Of a stretch of 64,000 nt of DNA, positions 33,009 to 42,800 are shown one piece after another. Positions within the stretch are counted from its first letter, which is position 1; each line of letters opens with the position of its first letter. The notes under the pieces are model-generated. The model was not told the origin of the DNA and searched no databases. It worked only from the letters and a program-made list of their open reading frames with translations. This stretch comes from Branchipolynoe longqiensis (lineage: Eukaryota > Annelida > Polychaeta > Phyllodocida > Polynoidae): contig CM059192.1 in NCBI GenBank assembly GCA_030323885.1, positions 66,232,977-66,296,976 of the forward strand. Reading direction: 5' to 3'. The position numbers and the translations under genes were made by a program.

Positions 33009-33349
33009 TGCATAGTCCAATGAAATATCAGATTTTCAAAACAAAAACAATTATCTAGATTTGATTCTACATATCTAACTTAGATACTGATGCACTTATT
33101 AAGCATGTGTTGCCACACAGAAGTGAACCATGCGTTAATTTAACAGGACCTGTTACTGTAGATTCTTATGGTGTCAGAGTTGTTGCATGCTTGCCAAAAT
33201 TAATTGTTCGCCTTTGCACCTCAAGTGTCTGAATAGGTAGTCATTTAAAATAAAAGTTACTTCAAAATAAAGTAAGATAGATTAGAACAATCAATTCAAT
33301 ATATTATATCTCAGTAGAATTACAGAAACTCAAAACCATCGACTTAGCA
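33009..33349 (+). mobile_element. Element E, both ends present
   Basis: Left end gcatagtccaatgaaatatc and right end 'aaaaccatcgacttagca', whose complement resembles the left end. At 341 bp it is the longest E copy here. Confidence 0.75.
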
Positions 33350-33624
33350 TCTTTAAGAATGAAGGTAATATATTTGATTCCATGAACTTTGTTCCAAGGA
33401 ATCGGGTTGCATCCTCACTGGGTTGAGGCTATAGAAGGCATTAGAAGCTTACGCCATTGGAATACTCCAGAGCCGAGTCTGTTCATGAAGGCTCCTATTT
33501 ATTTAGTACAGAACTTGATTAAACAGGGGATATTTTATTCACAGACAATTGGTGTTCCTAATTCCACTGCACCTTGTGCTGTCCCAGTAATGTCGAGTGA
33601 TTTTTAAAATTAAATTTTTTTTTT
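33350..33624. other. Unassigned
   Basis: A 72-codon frame at 33389-33607 has no recognised domain, and nothing supports it as a gene. Confidence 0.3.
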
Positions 33625-34105
33625 ATTGAGGCTGTATTTATACTGTCCATAGCATGTAAGCCCGAGTACCCAGGCTTGTTTTGTAATGCTGGCCAGCTGT
33701 AGTTTTGGTGTTGTCTTACCAAGCAGTAGCTGCTGATAAGTTATTTCATTGTCTGCATTTTAGTAGCAGATAGATAGTCTGTTGGTATGTTTCATCGTAT
33801 TTTTGTTCTATTCTTATTACTATGTTAGTTGTTTTCTTAAGGTTCTATGTTAGTGTTTTGGGGTTTTCTTGGGAAGAGTTTTCCGCTTTTTCTACGTAAT
33901 AGATGGTTGAGTTAAGTTTGTTGAATTTGATTTGATTTATATTGTTGTTGGATATGTTATCTGGCTTTTATATTTCCGGTTGTCTCGCCCTGGGCTGTCC
34001 AGTTGGTGGGCCGTGACATATCACCTGCCCCCTTGTGGTGCAGTTCAGTTGGGGTTTCCAGTTTTTATTTTGCACAGAAATTTTGTGTATGTTTTTAGGT
34101 CAGGG
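33625..34105 (+). mobile_element. Element D, long copy
   Basis: It shares with 6393-6823 the opening 'ttattgaggctgtatttata', the middle 'ctggccagctgtagt' and the end 'gggccgtgacatatca' plus 'tattttgcacagaaattt'. It carries about 50 extra bases in the middle. Confidence 0.75.
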
Positions 34106-34618
34106 ATTTGTCTTTCTTTCACCGTTTGGGCATTCCATGTCTAGGTGATAGCCTAGGTAGTGACTCATATTTGTTATTAAGTTATTGGTTTAACTCAACT
34201 GGGGTTTCGAACCCAGGGTTTGGAATCCACAAACCTATCAAAATGGGAAGCGGTTGCTCAACACATTCGATAATACAATCCTATGATCATGGGGTGGACA
34301 TGAAGCATGGACAGATAAGGAGGGTGGGAAGTCAAGCAACTCAAGCAGATTCTGTTATGCTAGTTATCGACTGTGGCTGGCAGAAAATGCTTGGTCATCA
34401 TAGAAGGTTGAAAGGGTGAGAGATGGTGAGGTGGGATGTGGGGTGCGAGTGAAGTGTATGTGGGAGGGGGGTTGGGGGGGGGGGGGTTATGGTGGTGGGA
34501 GGAGGGTGTTCTCAGGGCCATCTGTTGACATGGCAATGCCTGAACAAGCCTGGGTTTCCCAACATTTCATCAACTACCTTGTCAGAAATTAGCGCGCTAT
34601 AAACAGCCGCATTAAGAC
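34106..34618. other. Unassigned, G-rich part at 34438-34505
   Basis: A 103-codon frame at 34108-34419 has no recognised domain. A G run with ttgg interruptions lies at 34465-34485. Confidence 0.35.
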
Positions 34619-34765
34619 AAAAAGTAAAGCTTGTTTTATTTAACGATGTCTCTAAAGCACATTGCTCTTTGTATCATCGGCTATTGGACGTCAAACATAT
34701 GGTCATTCTGACATATTTCTTTGGAGAAAACCCGCTGCCGCCACATAGGTAAATAGTCACATTTC
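34619..34765 (-). mobile_element. SINE-C tail fragment
   Basis: 'aagcttgttttatttaacga', 'catcggctattggacgtcaa' and 'acatatttctttggagaaaa' are the complement of the SINE-C 3' half at 63640-63990. Confidence 0.75.
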
Positions 34766-34902
34766 ATGCAAACAATACAGCCGAATGAGCTACGACAAAA
34801 ACCATTATGCCATCTTCAAATTGGCATGCCCTTGCGTGGGTTAACCATTCTCAACCAATCTGATTTTCTAATCAGTCTACTGTAATGACACAGGCCACAC
34901 GC

Positions 34903-34923
34903 AGGTGGCGCCACCTATAAATA
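34903..34923 (+). promoter_or_regulatory. 14-bp palindrome abutting a TATA motif
   Basis: AGGTGGCGCCACCT is a perfect palindrome (34903-34916), immediately followed by ATAAATAG, making CTATAAATAG. It could be a core promoter or a repeat remnant. No transcript start or ORF downstream supports a gene. Confidence 0.35.
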
Positions 34924-34995
34924 GCTGGCGGCCTCTGGTGAGCTGACAGATAATTAAGACAGTGTATACTTCTTTGGGGGGAGGGGTCGGGTATA

Positions 34996-35150
34996 TTTGT
35001 TAAAGTTGCATCGTCCGATGGTTTTGAATTTTTGCTGTTTTCTGAGATCAATAAATTAGGTTGATCGTTATAGTATACGTTGCTTTACTTTGAAGTAATT
35101 TTTATTTTACAAGGCTAACTTTGGAGATATTTGAATTGAAAATATGTATA
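34996..35150 (-). mobile_element. Element E fragment
   Basis: 'gttgcatcgtccgatggttt' and 'ctgagatcaataaattaggt' match the right third of E seen in reverse (compare 20494). It stops at a (ta)n tract beside the retrotransposon. Confidence 0.65.
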
Positions 35151-35189
35151 ATTATATATATATATATATTTCCACTTCAAATACAGATA

Positions 35190-35298
35190 TATAGGATGTA
35201 TAATGAATTATGCAGATATAAAACAGGCGGAGTTTCATTATTATTTATTATTTCGTATACTTTGTTACTTATATTACTCTGCCTCTGGATTTCAAACT
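35190..35298 (+). repeat. Split direct repeat A1
   Basis: It matches A2 without visible change for its first 87 bases and for the last 22 (35277-35298), but lacks the 86-bp hairpin segment that A2 carries between those parts. It includes a TATA motif (gatataaaac, 35215-35224) suited to driving transcription. Confidence 0.85.
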
Positions 35299-35953
35299 GA
35301 AAGGACCGCAGTCTACCTGCTACCTGTGGTTCCTTTGTGCTACCTGTGCTACCTGTTGTTTACCTTGGGGCCAGCGGACCACTTCAGCTATTACCTGTTC
35401 GCTGATCAGCAATAACAAGGACGATCGCACCGGAATGACAGAACGGTATCGTGCACATAACTAAACCTTATTAGCGTTTTCAGGGACAGCGGACGACTGA
35501 AGATTCATATTTGCTTCTAATATCAATCGATCGTTCTGAAACTGCTTAACTAACGGGCCAACTGACGACTATATCGGTCGAGTTCAAGTTTTCATAGATT
35601 AACTGCACATTGATATCGTTATCTGCGAATATTCAGGATCAATTTGATTCTCGTCCGAACTTTGACGGTCGATCACCATTGACACGTTATGACCCGTATT
35701 CCAAAAGGTTCGATTTGTGAGTCGACTAACCATTTATGTTTGTGTCGACTATTGCATCAATTAGTCAAATTTTGTCGGTAATGTCTGCCGATAGTACATA
35801 AATCGTAAAAATAAGAAAGGCTGCAATGAACTAGCTGACCTTAGCGCTTATATATACTCAGGCAGGTAGTATAGAGTAATCCGCTTAATCCGCTTAGTGA
35901 GGCCCGCTTACAGCTAATCGGATTAAGGAAACAATTAAGCAGTTTTTGTCTGA
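35299..35953 (+). other. 5' leader of the retrotransposon
   Basis: No conserved frame. It contains short repeated 'gctacctgt' words near 35326-35356. Likely the untranslated leader of the genomic RNA. Confidence 0.5.
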
Positions 35954-37125
35954 GTGCGCGGCCTCGACCCCGACCAATTTTTCGGCAAGGGGGACTGCTA
36001 CGCGCAGCGGCACAGCGGCGACTGTGGGATCGGCAGGCTCTCAGGGGAATGGATGCCAAGCACTGGGTATTGCACTGACTGCGGATACCCTCACGACAAA
36101 CAGGATCGAGTCGACTGCGCTTGGAAAAGCATCGACACACTGGCCGAACCTACCATGTCGACACGCAGCGGAAAAGCATCGGCAAAGAACACTAAGACAA
36201 CAGCCGACCACTACGAGAATGCCGAGATGGATTCGACAACTTCAGCGATGTCGACTCTCTTGCTGGACGACCGGGAGAAATGCGCGGGAGGCGATCGACA
36301 AGATAAAGTCTGAGATGCGCGTCGCCGACTTGGAAGACGAGCTAGCTGCGCTGATGGAAGAGTGTGACAGACGACGGAGTCGACGCGGGACGACGACAAC
36401 TGACGACGGGGAGGCGACCGCACTTCCCATGCGCATTCGACCTGCCAGGACGACGCAACTTCGGACGACCATAGAAGGACGACCGAAGCAGCCCTTCAGC
36501 CTCCATCGTGGACTCAAGGATTCGACCGGGACGATGGACACTCTTCCTACGGCCGTTCTCGTCAACACTCATGAGGGTCGAGTAGGAGGAGGAGGCGTTC
36601 GTCCAGGTCGAGCAGCGGGAGCTCGTCACGTCGGAGAAGAAGTAAGTGGTCGCTGCGGAAGTATGGGCAAGGGAAAGATGTTAGGAAGATGAACGCCCAC
36701 GAGCTGATAAGAACATCTTGTAAATGGTGCTTGGACATCCCAGGCTTGACCGCATCGGACAATAGGGCGTTCATCGAACACGTAAGCTTTGTGTCAGCAA
36801 GATCGATGGATGACCACTATAAGGACATTACGCACGTGGACCAGAGCCTGGCAATACACAAGCTCGGTGAGACCCTCGGCTTCTCCGCGTTCTCAAAGGC
36901 TCATCAGGACCAGAGCATAGAGCACTATGGCCCTCACAACATGAAGCTGCAGAAGGGCAGCCCTGGCAACGCAGTGTCGGGAAGCACTCTCCTGGCCGGG
37001 GGGTACGTAGGTCGTGCTATGCCTGGAACGCCGACACGGGATGCACACGCTCGGGCTGTCGATTCTCACACACCTGCTCTGTGTGTGGATCTAAGTCACA
37101 CACACGACAGAAGTGTAAAGAATGA
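35954..37125 (+). pseudogene. Gag-like protein, frameshifted
   Basis: Protein-like sequence changes frame three times. An N-terminal part in frame 2 (from 35954) is followed by a coiled-coil-like stretch in frame 3 around 36277-36370 ('REAIDKIKSEMR'). Frame 2 resumes by about 36470 with an Arg/Ser-rich tract (36575-36650) interrupted by TGA at 36572-36574. Frame 2 continues from 36689 ('MNAHELIRTSCKWCLDIPG'), then frame 1 begins after a six-G run (36998-37003). Frame 1 encodes a C-X8-C-X4-C-X3-H finger followed by C-X2-C and a later Cys (37015-37116), and ends at TGA 37123-37125. Zinc fingers are usual in nucleocapsid-type gag. The breaks imply no intact gag from this copy. Confidence 0.7.
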
Positions 37126-39369
37126 CTTAGGAAGCCGCGGGTTCTGAGAACCGATAATCGCCAGACTCCGGCGCGGAGCACGGCTGCGGATGACTCTGGT
37201 GCTGAGATGCTTGGCGTCACTGATCGTGGCCCTTTGGGTGCCAATCTGGCCCATGCTGGGAAAGACTTTGGGACTATTTCCCCCGCTGTTAGTTACGTGA
37301 GTACGCCTGACCCCGCCGAGACTGACACTGTCGATCCTTGCCCCGATGACAATGTTCATTATACTGTTGTTAGTCCTTATATTACAGCCGGGGTCGATAC
37401 AGTTAGTCTGGGGGGGACTAGGGAAAGCCGGTTTCAGGATGAATCGCCGGGTGCTGGATTGTGCTGGTTGAGTCCGGCAGGTTCCAGTCGCTATGACCGC
37501 TTGTTCGTCGAGCAAGTTGCAGGGGGCAGCCTCCTAGTTCACATTATGGAACTTGAAGGGGGTACGCCGGTGACAATTAAGGTCACCAGAGATTGTGTTC
37601 GGGGCTCTTGTGATTGTAATCACAAGATTGCCGGTGTCGCCACTCAGCTCAGACCAAGTAGAGTCTTCACTGAGTTATTTCTGCGTGGTGACACCGACCC
37701 CGAATGGGTATACATCATGACCGGAGTTACGTTCGGTTTCCGGGTCATCAATCCCGGTTGTTCTGCTACCTACGTCCCTACTAAGACTCGCAGGAAGTCA
37801 GCCTGGGAGGGTGGGATCATTGACAGGAAGTTCAGGGATGAGGAACGAGATGGTCTCATCTCCGCCATCACTGCCCCTGCGTCCTGCACTCACGATGCAT
37901 TCGTCGTCCCCAAGGACGACGATGGTGGGCGCGTGGTCATCGATTGTAGTGTTCCTCCTGACGGTTCTGTCAATGGCTTCACGGACCAGGTATGCCTTAA
38001 GTTCTCTTACAAAGGTCTCGACGATGTGACAGACATGCTGGAACGGGGTGACGCTCTTGGTACTGTCGATATCAAGGATGCCTACAGGTCTGTCTCAATC
38101 CACCCCGAGGACTGCCACCTTCAAGGTCTCCGGTACAAGAGACCCGGTGACCAGGCTTTTTCTTACTTTCTTGACAACCGCCTCTGCATGGGCCTCTCTT
38201 CGAGCCCTTACATATTCTTGAAAATCTCCGACTTTATCGTGAGATGCTGTGTTCGGGAGGGAGTTGACCGGATAGTTAACTACCTGGATGACTTCTGTGT
38301 CGTGGGCGGAACTAGGCCCGAGGTCGAGAGGGCTCAGAGGAAGCTGATAGCGATCCTTAGACAGATCAGTTTCTTCGTGAGCTTCAAGAAAGTAAGTAAG
38401 GCCGACACCAAGGTCCGGTTCCTCGGGATCGACGTAGACTCCTTGAGCCTTGAGCTCAGTCTTCCCCAGGACAAACTGTCGAAGACAATAAGAGTCCTTC
38501 ACAGTCTTCAGGGACGTAGGAAAGCATCTAAGAAGGAACTCGAGCAGGTGGGGGGCCTGCTGGCCCACTGCTCCAAGGTCATTACGGGGGGGAGCACTTT
38601 CTCTATGTGCATATACGACCTGATGGCCAGCCTGAAACAACCTCATCATAGAGCCCGACTAGGCCAGGGGATAATGGAGGACTTGGACTGGTGGCTACAC
38701 TTTGCGAGGCGATTCAACGGCAAGGCTAGGATCCTCGGGAAGTTCGCTCCAGTAGTAGCAACCTACAGCGATGCTTCTAAGTGGGGATTCGGAGCCCTCC
38801 ATGGTCACGACTGGGTGGTTGGCTCTTTTATCGACGGAGCCAACAAACCTCTCGCTGCCTATGCCGGCCACCACCACCTTCTCCCTCCACCTGACGTCGG
38901 CTCGTCCCACATCAACATTCAAGAAATGTGGGCGGTCTACGCAGCCTGCCTTCGTTGGGGGACAAGTTGGGCAAACAGCACGGTCATGATCGTGACCGAC
39001 AGTGAGGTTGTTCGGGCAGCGCTGGACACGGGCAGGTCCAGATGTAAGGGGATCATGGTCTTCCTCCATAAACTATTCTGGATGTCAGTCGAGAACAACT
39101 TCTCGTTCAGCTTGGTCTATATCCACAGCAGCGTAAACGTGATCTGTGACTCCCTAAGTAGGCTAAATAATGCTGATGGCGTTGATAGGATCAGGGCTGT
39201 GGATGCCAATGGCTCACTCTGCTGTAGCCACGTATTTAATGCCCCTCTCGTTTCTTGCAGTGATATTGGGACTGAAGGGCGAGCAGCAGGAATACCAGCG
39301 CCAGTCCTACGCGAAAAACTCGGCCATCACAAGGGGGGTGCAGATCTGGAAATATTTAGAATATGTTAA
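37126..39369 (+). CDS. Reverse transcriptase - RNase H polyprotein
   Basis: The frame is open from directly after the gag TGA. The first Met is at 37207, giving 720 codons. Residues below count from that Met. The N-terminal ~210 residues are unassigned. The reverse transcriptase shows 'VDIKDAYRSVSIHP' (catalytic Asp 288), 'GLSSSPYIF', and 'YLDD' (Asp 361-362), then 'VRFLGIDVD'. RNase H shows 'TYSDASKWGFGA' (Asp 522), 'NIQEMWAVYAA' (Glu 573), 'VTDSEVVRAAL' (Asp 598), and 'NVICDSLSRL', where DIRS-group enzymes have a final Asp. The motifs look complete and the frame is uninterrupted. The C-terminus overlaps the recombinase frame by 200 bases. Because gag and this ORF share frame 1 around one TGA followed by C, readthrough or re-initiation could express it; this is inference. 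Confidence 0.9.
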   Translation, partial: LRKPRVLRTDNRQTPARSTAADDSGAEMLGVTDRGPLGANLAHAGKDFGTISPAVSYVSTPDPAETDTVDPCPDDNVHYTVVSPYITAGVDTVSLGGTRESRFQDESPGAGLCWLSPAGSSRYDRLFVEQVAGGSLLVHIMELEGGTPVTIKVTRDCVRGSCDCNHKIAGVATQLRPSRVFTELFLRGDTDPEWVYIMTGVTFGFRVINPGCSATYVPTKTRRKSAWEGGIIDRKFRDEERDGLISAITAPASCTHDAFVVPKDDDGGRVVIDCSVPPDGSVNGFTDQVCLKFSYKGLDDVTDMLERGDALGTVDIKDAYRSVSIHPEDCHLQGLRYKRPGDQAFSYFLDNRLCMGLSSSPYIFLKISDFIVRCCVREGVDRIVNYLDDFCVVGGTRPEVERAQRKLIAILRQISFFVSFKKVSKADTKVRFLGIDVDSLSLELSLPQDKLSKTIRVLHSLQGRRKASKKELEQVGGLLAHCSKVITGGSTFSMCIYDLMASLKQPHHRARLGQGIMEDLDWWLHFARRFNGKARILGKFAPVVATYSDASKWGFGALHGHDWVVGSFIDGANKPLAAYAGHHHLLPPPDVGSSHINIQEMWAVYAACLRWGTSWANSTVMIVTDSEVVRAALDTGRSRCKGIMVFLHKLFWMSVENNFSFSLVYIHSSVNVICDSLSRLNNADGVDRIRAVDANGSLCCSHVFNAPLVSCSDIGTEGRAAGIPAPVLREKLGHHKGGADLEIFRIC

Positions 39370-40248
39370 CCTTTTTTACTCCTCCAGGGCGCCAATCCCT
39401 TGTTCCTTGGAGCAGGTGGCCCTCTATGCTACCTGGCTGGCCCGCTCATTGAAATACCGTTCGATCCTTAACTACCTAAGCGGCCTTAACCACTTTTTAA
39501 GGATGAACGATGAGCCGCCAATAGACTATAAGGGTTATGTCCTGGCTGCTACCCTTAAGGGGATCCGTAGGGCCAAGGGCGACGCTCCCCGCCAGGCGAT
39601 GCCTCTGCTCCCACATATGTTGCGGAAAATCTTCTCTCTCCTTTCTGACAAACCTGGCCACGTAGCATGGAGGGCGGCGGTCCTCTGCTCTTTTAGGGGA
39701 TTATTACGCAAGTCTCAGGTTACCATGTCAGACTCCACCCTCCTCAGATCGGACTTCTCATTCGATGACTGGGGGATGCTGCTGACTGTGCGCCGTTCGA
39801 AAACAATTCAATTTACGGAACGTGTGCTTGAGATACCGATCGCCAGGTGTTGCGACACCACTCTCTGTGCGGTCCACTGGACCGAAAGGCATTTTCACCA
39901 GATCAGGGCGGGCCCATCTGACCCTGCCTTCCGCATACCATGCTCGGGGGGGGGGTCTCCTCTCCTTTTCCATATGCCTGTTACCAGGAGACCCTCAAGA
40001 GATTCTCCACCAGGGCGGGCTTTGACGTGTCCACCCTCTCGTCTCACTCCTTGAGGAGGGGAGGCTGCACCTTCCTGTCCATGTGCGGGGCCACAATCGA
40101 GGAATTGAAGGTCAGGGGGGACTGGGCCTCTGAGACTGTCTACAGCTACCTTAAGACTCCCCTGGGGGTTAGGATAGTGAATGACTTGAGGGTGGCCGCG
40201 GCACTATGCTCGGAGGATGCGGGTGTTGGGTTGGTGGGAGACGCTTAG
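39170..40248 (+). pseudogene. Tyrosine recombinase, split at a ten-G run
   Basis: Frame 2 (39170-40054) carries the N-terminal core-binding domain and the first half of the catalytic domain. It includes the box-A arginine (Arg 180 in 'GLLRKSQV') and a beta-hairpin region with a likely catalytic Lys ('LTVRRSKTIQF'). At the G run 39946-39955 the homologous sequence moves to frame 1, which carries H-S-L-R (40045-40056), a Trp (40123) and the probable nucleophile Tyr (40147), ending at TAG 40246-40248. All the expected R, K, HxxR, W and Y positions exist, so one or two bases in the G run are the only visible lesion. The true start is uncertain; the Met at 39170 is a minimum. Confidence 0.85.
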
Positions 40249-40261
40249 GCGTTCTCCTTTG

Positions 40262-40354
40262 GCCCTTTTTATTGTGCATGTCCTAGATGCTCAATAAAGT
40301 GTCCGACCCAACACTCGTCTCCTTCTCTACTTTATTACATAGCCTAACTTTATA
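40262..40354 (+). repeat. Split direct repeat B1
   Basis: 93 bp, identical by eye to B2 (40557-40649). It contains AATAAA at 40293-40298, probably the retrotransposon poly(A) signal, and overlaps A2 by the four bases tata. Confidence 0.9.
40293..40298 (+). terminator. Polyadenylation signal in B1
   Basis: AATAAA followed within 10-40 bases by T/C-rich sequence, 45 bases after the recombinase stop. The spacing is right for 3' end formation of the element RNA. Confidence 0.6.
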
Positions 40355-40545
40355 GGATGTATAATGAATTATGCAGATATAAAACAGGCGGAGTTTCATT
40401 ATTATTTATTATTTCGTATACTTTGTTACTTATATTATTGTCCAATTGCTGACCTGCCCGGGATTTGCCCCAGCTAGCCGGGCCCGAGCGCCACCACCGG
40501 GCGATATCTGCCCCGGGCAGTCACTCTGCCTCTGGATTTCAAACT
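40351..40545 (+). repeat. Split direct repeat A2 with extra hairpin segment
   Basis: It matches A1 except for an additional 86 bp (40438-40523). That segment holds a 9-bp perfect inverted pair, CTGCCCGGG (40454-40462) and CCCGGGCAG (40512-40520), around a GC-rich loop that itself contains ccgggcccg. Confidence 0.85.
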
Positions 40546-40556
40546 TTTACCGGTAT

Positions 40557-40649
40557 GCCCTTTTTATTGTGCATGTCCTAGATGCTCAATAAAGTGTCCG
40601 ACCCAACACTCGTCTCCTTCTCTACTTTATTACATAGCCTAACTTTATA
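40557..40649 (+). repeat. Split direct repeat B2
   Basis: Second copy of B, with AATAAA at 40588-40593. It marks the right end of the retrotransposon, and AT-rich DNA follows. Confidence 0.9.
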
Positions 40650-40682
40650 TGCCTATATTATATATATTATATATATTATATA

Positions 40683-40859
40683 CAGTTAAACCTCTCTAAA
40701 TCAACCGACCTTGGGACATAATTGAATTGGTCCATTTCGGGAAGTGGTCGGTTTAGGGAGGTAGAATATGGTTACAATGACATTGTTGGGACCCAAATAA
40801 ATCGATCGATATAGGGAGTGGTCGATCTGTGGTGGTGGTCAGTTAGAGAGGGTGTACTG
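40683..40859. mobile_element. Pogo/Tigger-like MITE, second copy
   Basis: Left terminus CAGTTAAACCTCTCTAAA, right terminus the imperfect complement (gagagggtgtactg). The left flank is TA and the right flank is CA, so the TA duplication has decayed. About 80% like the copy at 10504. Confidence 0.8.
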
Positions 40860-41434
40860 CATATCATCTAGATATATATATATACATACATATATACTGA
40901 TAATGCTAGTAGTGACTGCAGCAACTTTCTGTCAGTAAAACACAACATCACGTGACCAAAGCCAGCCCAGCACCGGAAGCGGAATCAGCGGACACGCATG
41001 CACATTTAGAAGGTGGGGCGTGAGAAGGGTCCCCTATGCCACAGCCTATTGCGTTACTCCCTGCCGCTCCATCTGCTCAAATTGGCTGTTTTAGTCACAC
41101 ACAAAAAACACCCAGCCACCAGCAACCATCTACCACCATCATATTCGTGTTGCCATAAATTAAACGAGGCATCAAGGACCAGAAGGTCTTAGTACATGTT
41201 GTGTGTGAATGGTGTGTCTATCTGAGGGCGGAGGGTGAGGAGGTGGGGGTGAAGTGTTTGAAATAAGAGTTTTTAATTTGGTGTTGATTGACAGTTGTGT
41301 TGCAAGTAAATCCCCCCCCCCCCTCACCCTTAATTATGACCAGGCAGTCTCCCAGCACGGCCTATTAGTAAAAGCACTTGGCACCAGAGTTTTGGGAACA
41401 GTTTGGAAAAGAGTTTGGAAATTGTTTTGGGAAG
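40860..41434. other. Unassigned
   Basis: Includes a short (ta)n, a C run at 41311-41322 and 'gtttgggaagtgctttg'-type repeats at 41400-41450 leading into the minisatellite. Confidence 0.4.
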
Positions 41435-42800
41435 TGCTTTGGGAAGTGCTTTGAGAAGAGGGGACAGAGGGGGAGTTAGATACAGAGGGATGGAGCAGCA
41501 GGTGGGGGGAGGTGGGGTGGAAACGGGGGGACAGAGGGGAGTTAGATACAGAGGGGTGGAGTAGCAGGTGGGGAGGGGGAGGGGAGGAGTGGGGGTGGAA
41601 AGGGGGGGGGGGCAGACGGGGAGTTAGATACAGAGGATGGCGCAGCAGGTGGGGAGGGGGATGGGAGGTGGGTGAACAGGGGGGACAGAGGGGAGTTAGA
41701 TACAGAGAGATGGAGCAGCAGGTGGGGGAGGGGGGAGGGGAAGGTGGGGGTGGAAGGGGGGGAGGGCAGAGGGGGAGTTAGATACAGAGGGATGGAGCAG
41801 CAGGTGGGGGAGGGGAGGGACGGGGAGGGTGGGGTGGACGGGGGACCGAGGGGGAGTTAGATACAAGGGATGGAGCAGCATGAGGGTGGGGGGATGGGAG
41901 GTGGGTGGACGGGGGGACCCGCGGGGGAGTTAGATACAGAGGATGGAGCAGCAGGGTTGGGGAGGGAGACGGGAGGGGTGGGGTGGACGGGGCAGGACAG
42001 GGGAGAGATACAGATGGATGAGCAGCAGGTGGGGTGGGGAAGGGGGATGGGAGGTGGGGTGAACGGGGGGGACCGAGGGGGAGTTAGATACAGAGGGATG
42101 GAGCAGCAGGTGGGGAGGGGGGAGGGGAGGGGGGGTGGACGGGGGGGACGCGGGGGGAGAGAGATACAGAAGGATGGAGCATCAGGGTGGGGGAGTGGGG
42201 AGGGGAGGTGGGGTGGACAGGGGGGACAGATGGGCAGTTAGATACAGAAGGATGGAGCGGCAGGTGGGGGAGGGGCAGGGGAGGTGGGGTGGACAGGGGG
42301 GACAGAGGGGGAGTTAGATACAGAGGGATGGAGCAGCAGGTGGGGAGGGGGAGGGGAGGTGGGGTGGACAGGGGGGACAGAGGGGAGGTTAGATACAGAA
42401 GGGATGGAGCAGCAGGTGGGAGGGGGCATGGGAGGTGGGTGGACAGGGGGAACATAGGGGAGTTAGATACAGAGGTAGGAACAGCAGGTGGAGAGGGGGG
42501 AGGGGAGGGGGGGACAGGGGGGACAGATGGGCAGTTATTACAGAAGAGAGCGGCAAGGTGGGGTGGACAGGGGGGAGAGAGGGGGAGTTAGATACAGAGG
42601 ATGGAGCAGCAGGTGGGGAGGGGGAGGGGAGGTGGAGTGGACAGGGGGGACAGAGGGGGAGTTAGATACAGAGGGATGGAGCAGCAGGTGGGGAGGGGGG
42701 AGGGGAGGTGGGGTGGACAGGGGGGACAGACGGGGAGTTAGATACAGAAGGATGGAGCATCAGGTGGGGGAGGGGGGAGGGGAGGTGGGGTGGACGGAGT
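41435..42800. repeat. ~75-bp G-rich minisatellite, about 18 units
   Basis: Each unit has 'gagttagatacagaggg', 'atggagcagcaggtgggg' and a G-rich part ending 'gtggacaggggggaca'. The unit length varies through the G runs. The Gly/Arg-rich plus-strand and Pro/Ser-rich minus-strand frames are by-products. Confidence 0.9.

Larger units (their letters stand above)
35190..40649 (+). mobile_element. Ngaro/DIRS-like tyrosine-recombinase retrotransposon
   Basis: 5.46 kb in the order A1 - leader - gag - reverse transcriptase/RNase H - tyrosine recombinase - B1 - A2 - B2. This split-direct-repeat layout with recombinase, without a methyltransferase, fits the Ngaro/PAT type rather than DIRS1 (inverted termini). 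No integrase or protease is seen. Replication in this group goes through a circular intermediate joined into the genome by the recombinase, and no target duplication is expected; none is obvious. It is richer in G+C than its flanks. The repeats look identical over most of their length while gag and the recombinase are broken. Confidence 0.9.

Noticed and set aside
36242..36629. Minus-strand ORFs of 95-108 codons opposite gag
   Set aside because: They are antisense shadows of Arg/Ser-rich gag codons; no domain.
38095..38649. 184-codon minus-strand ORF
   Set aside because: Antisense to the reverse transcriptase frame; no recognised domain.
35190..40649. LTR retrotransposon or endogenous retrovirus
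   Set aside because: No integrase, protease or simple long terminal repeats; a tyrosine recombinase and split direct repeats identify a DIRS-group element.
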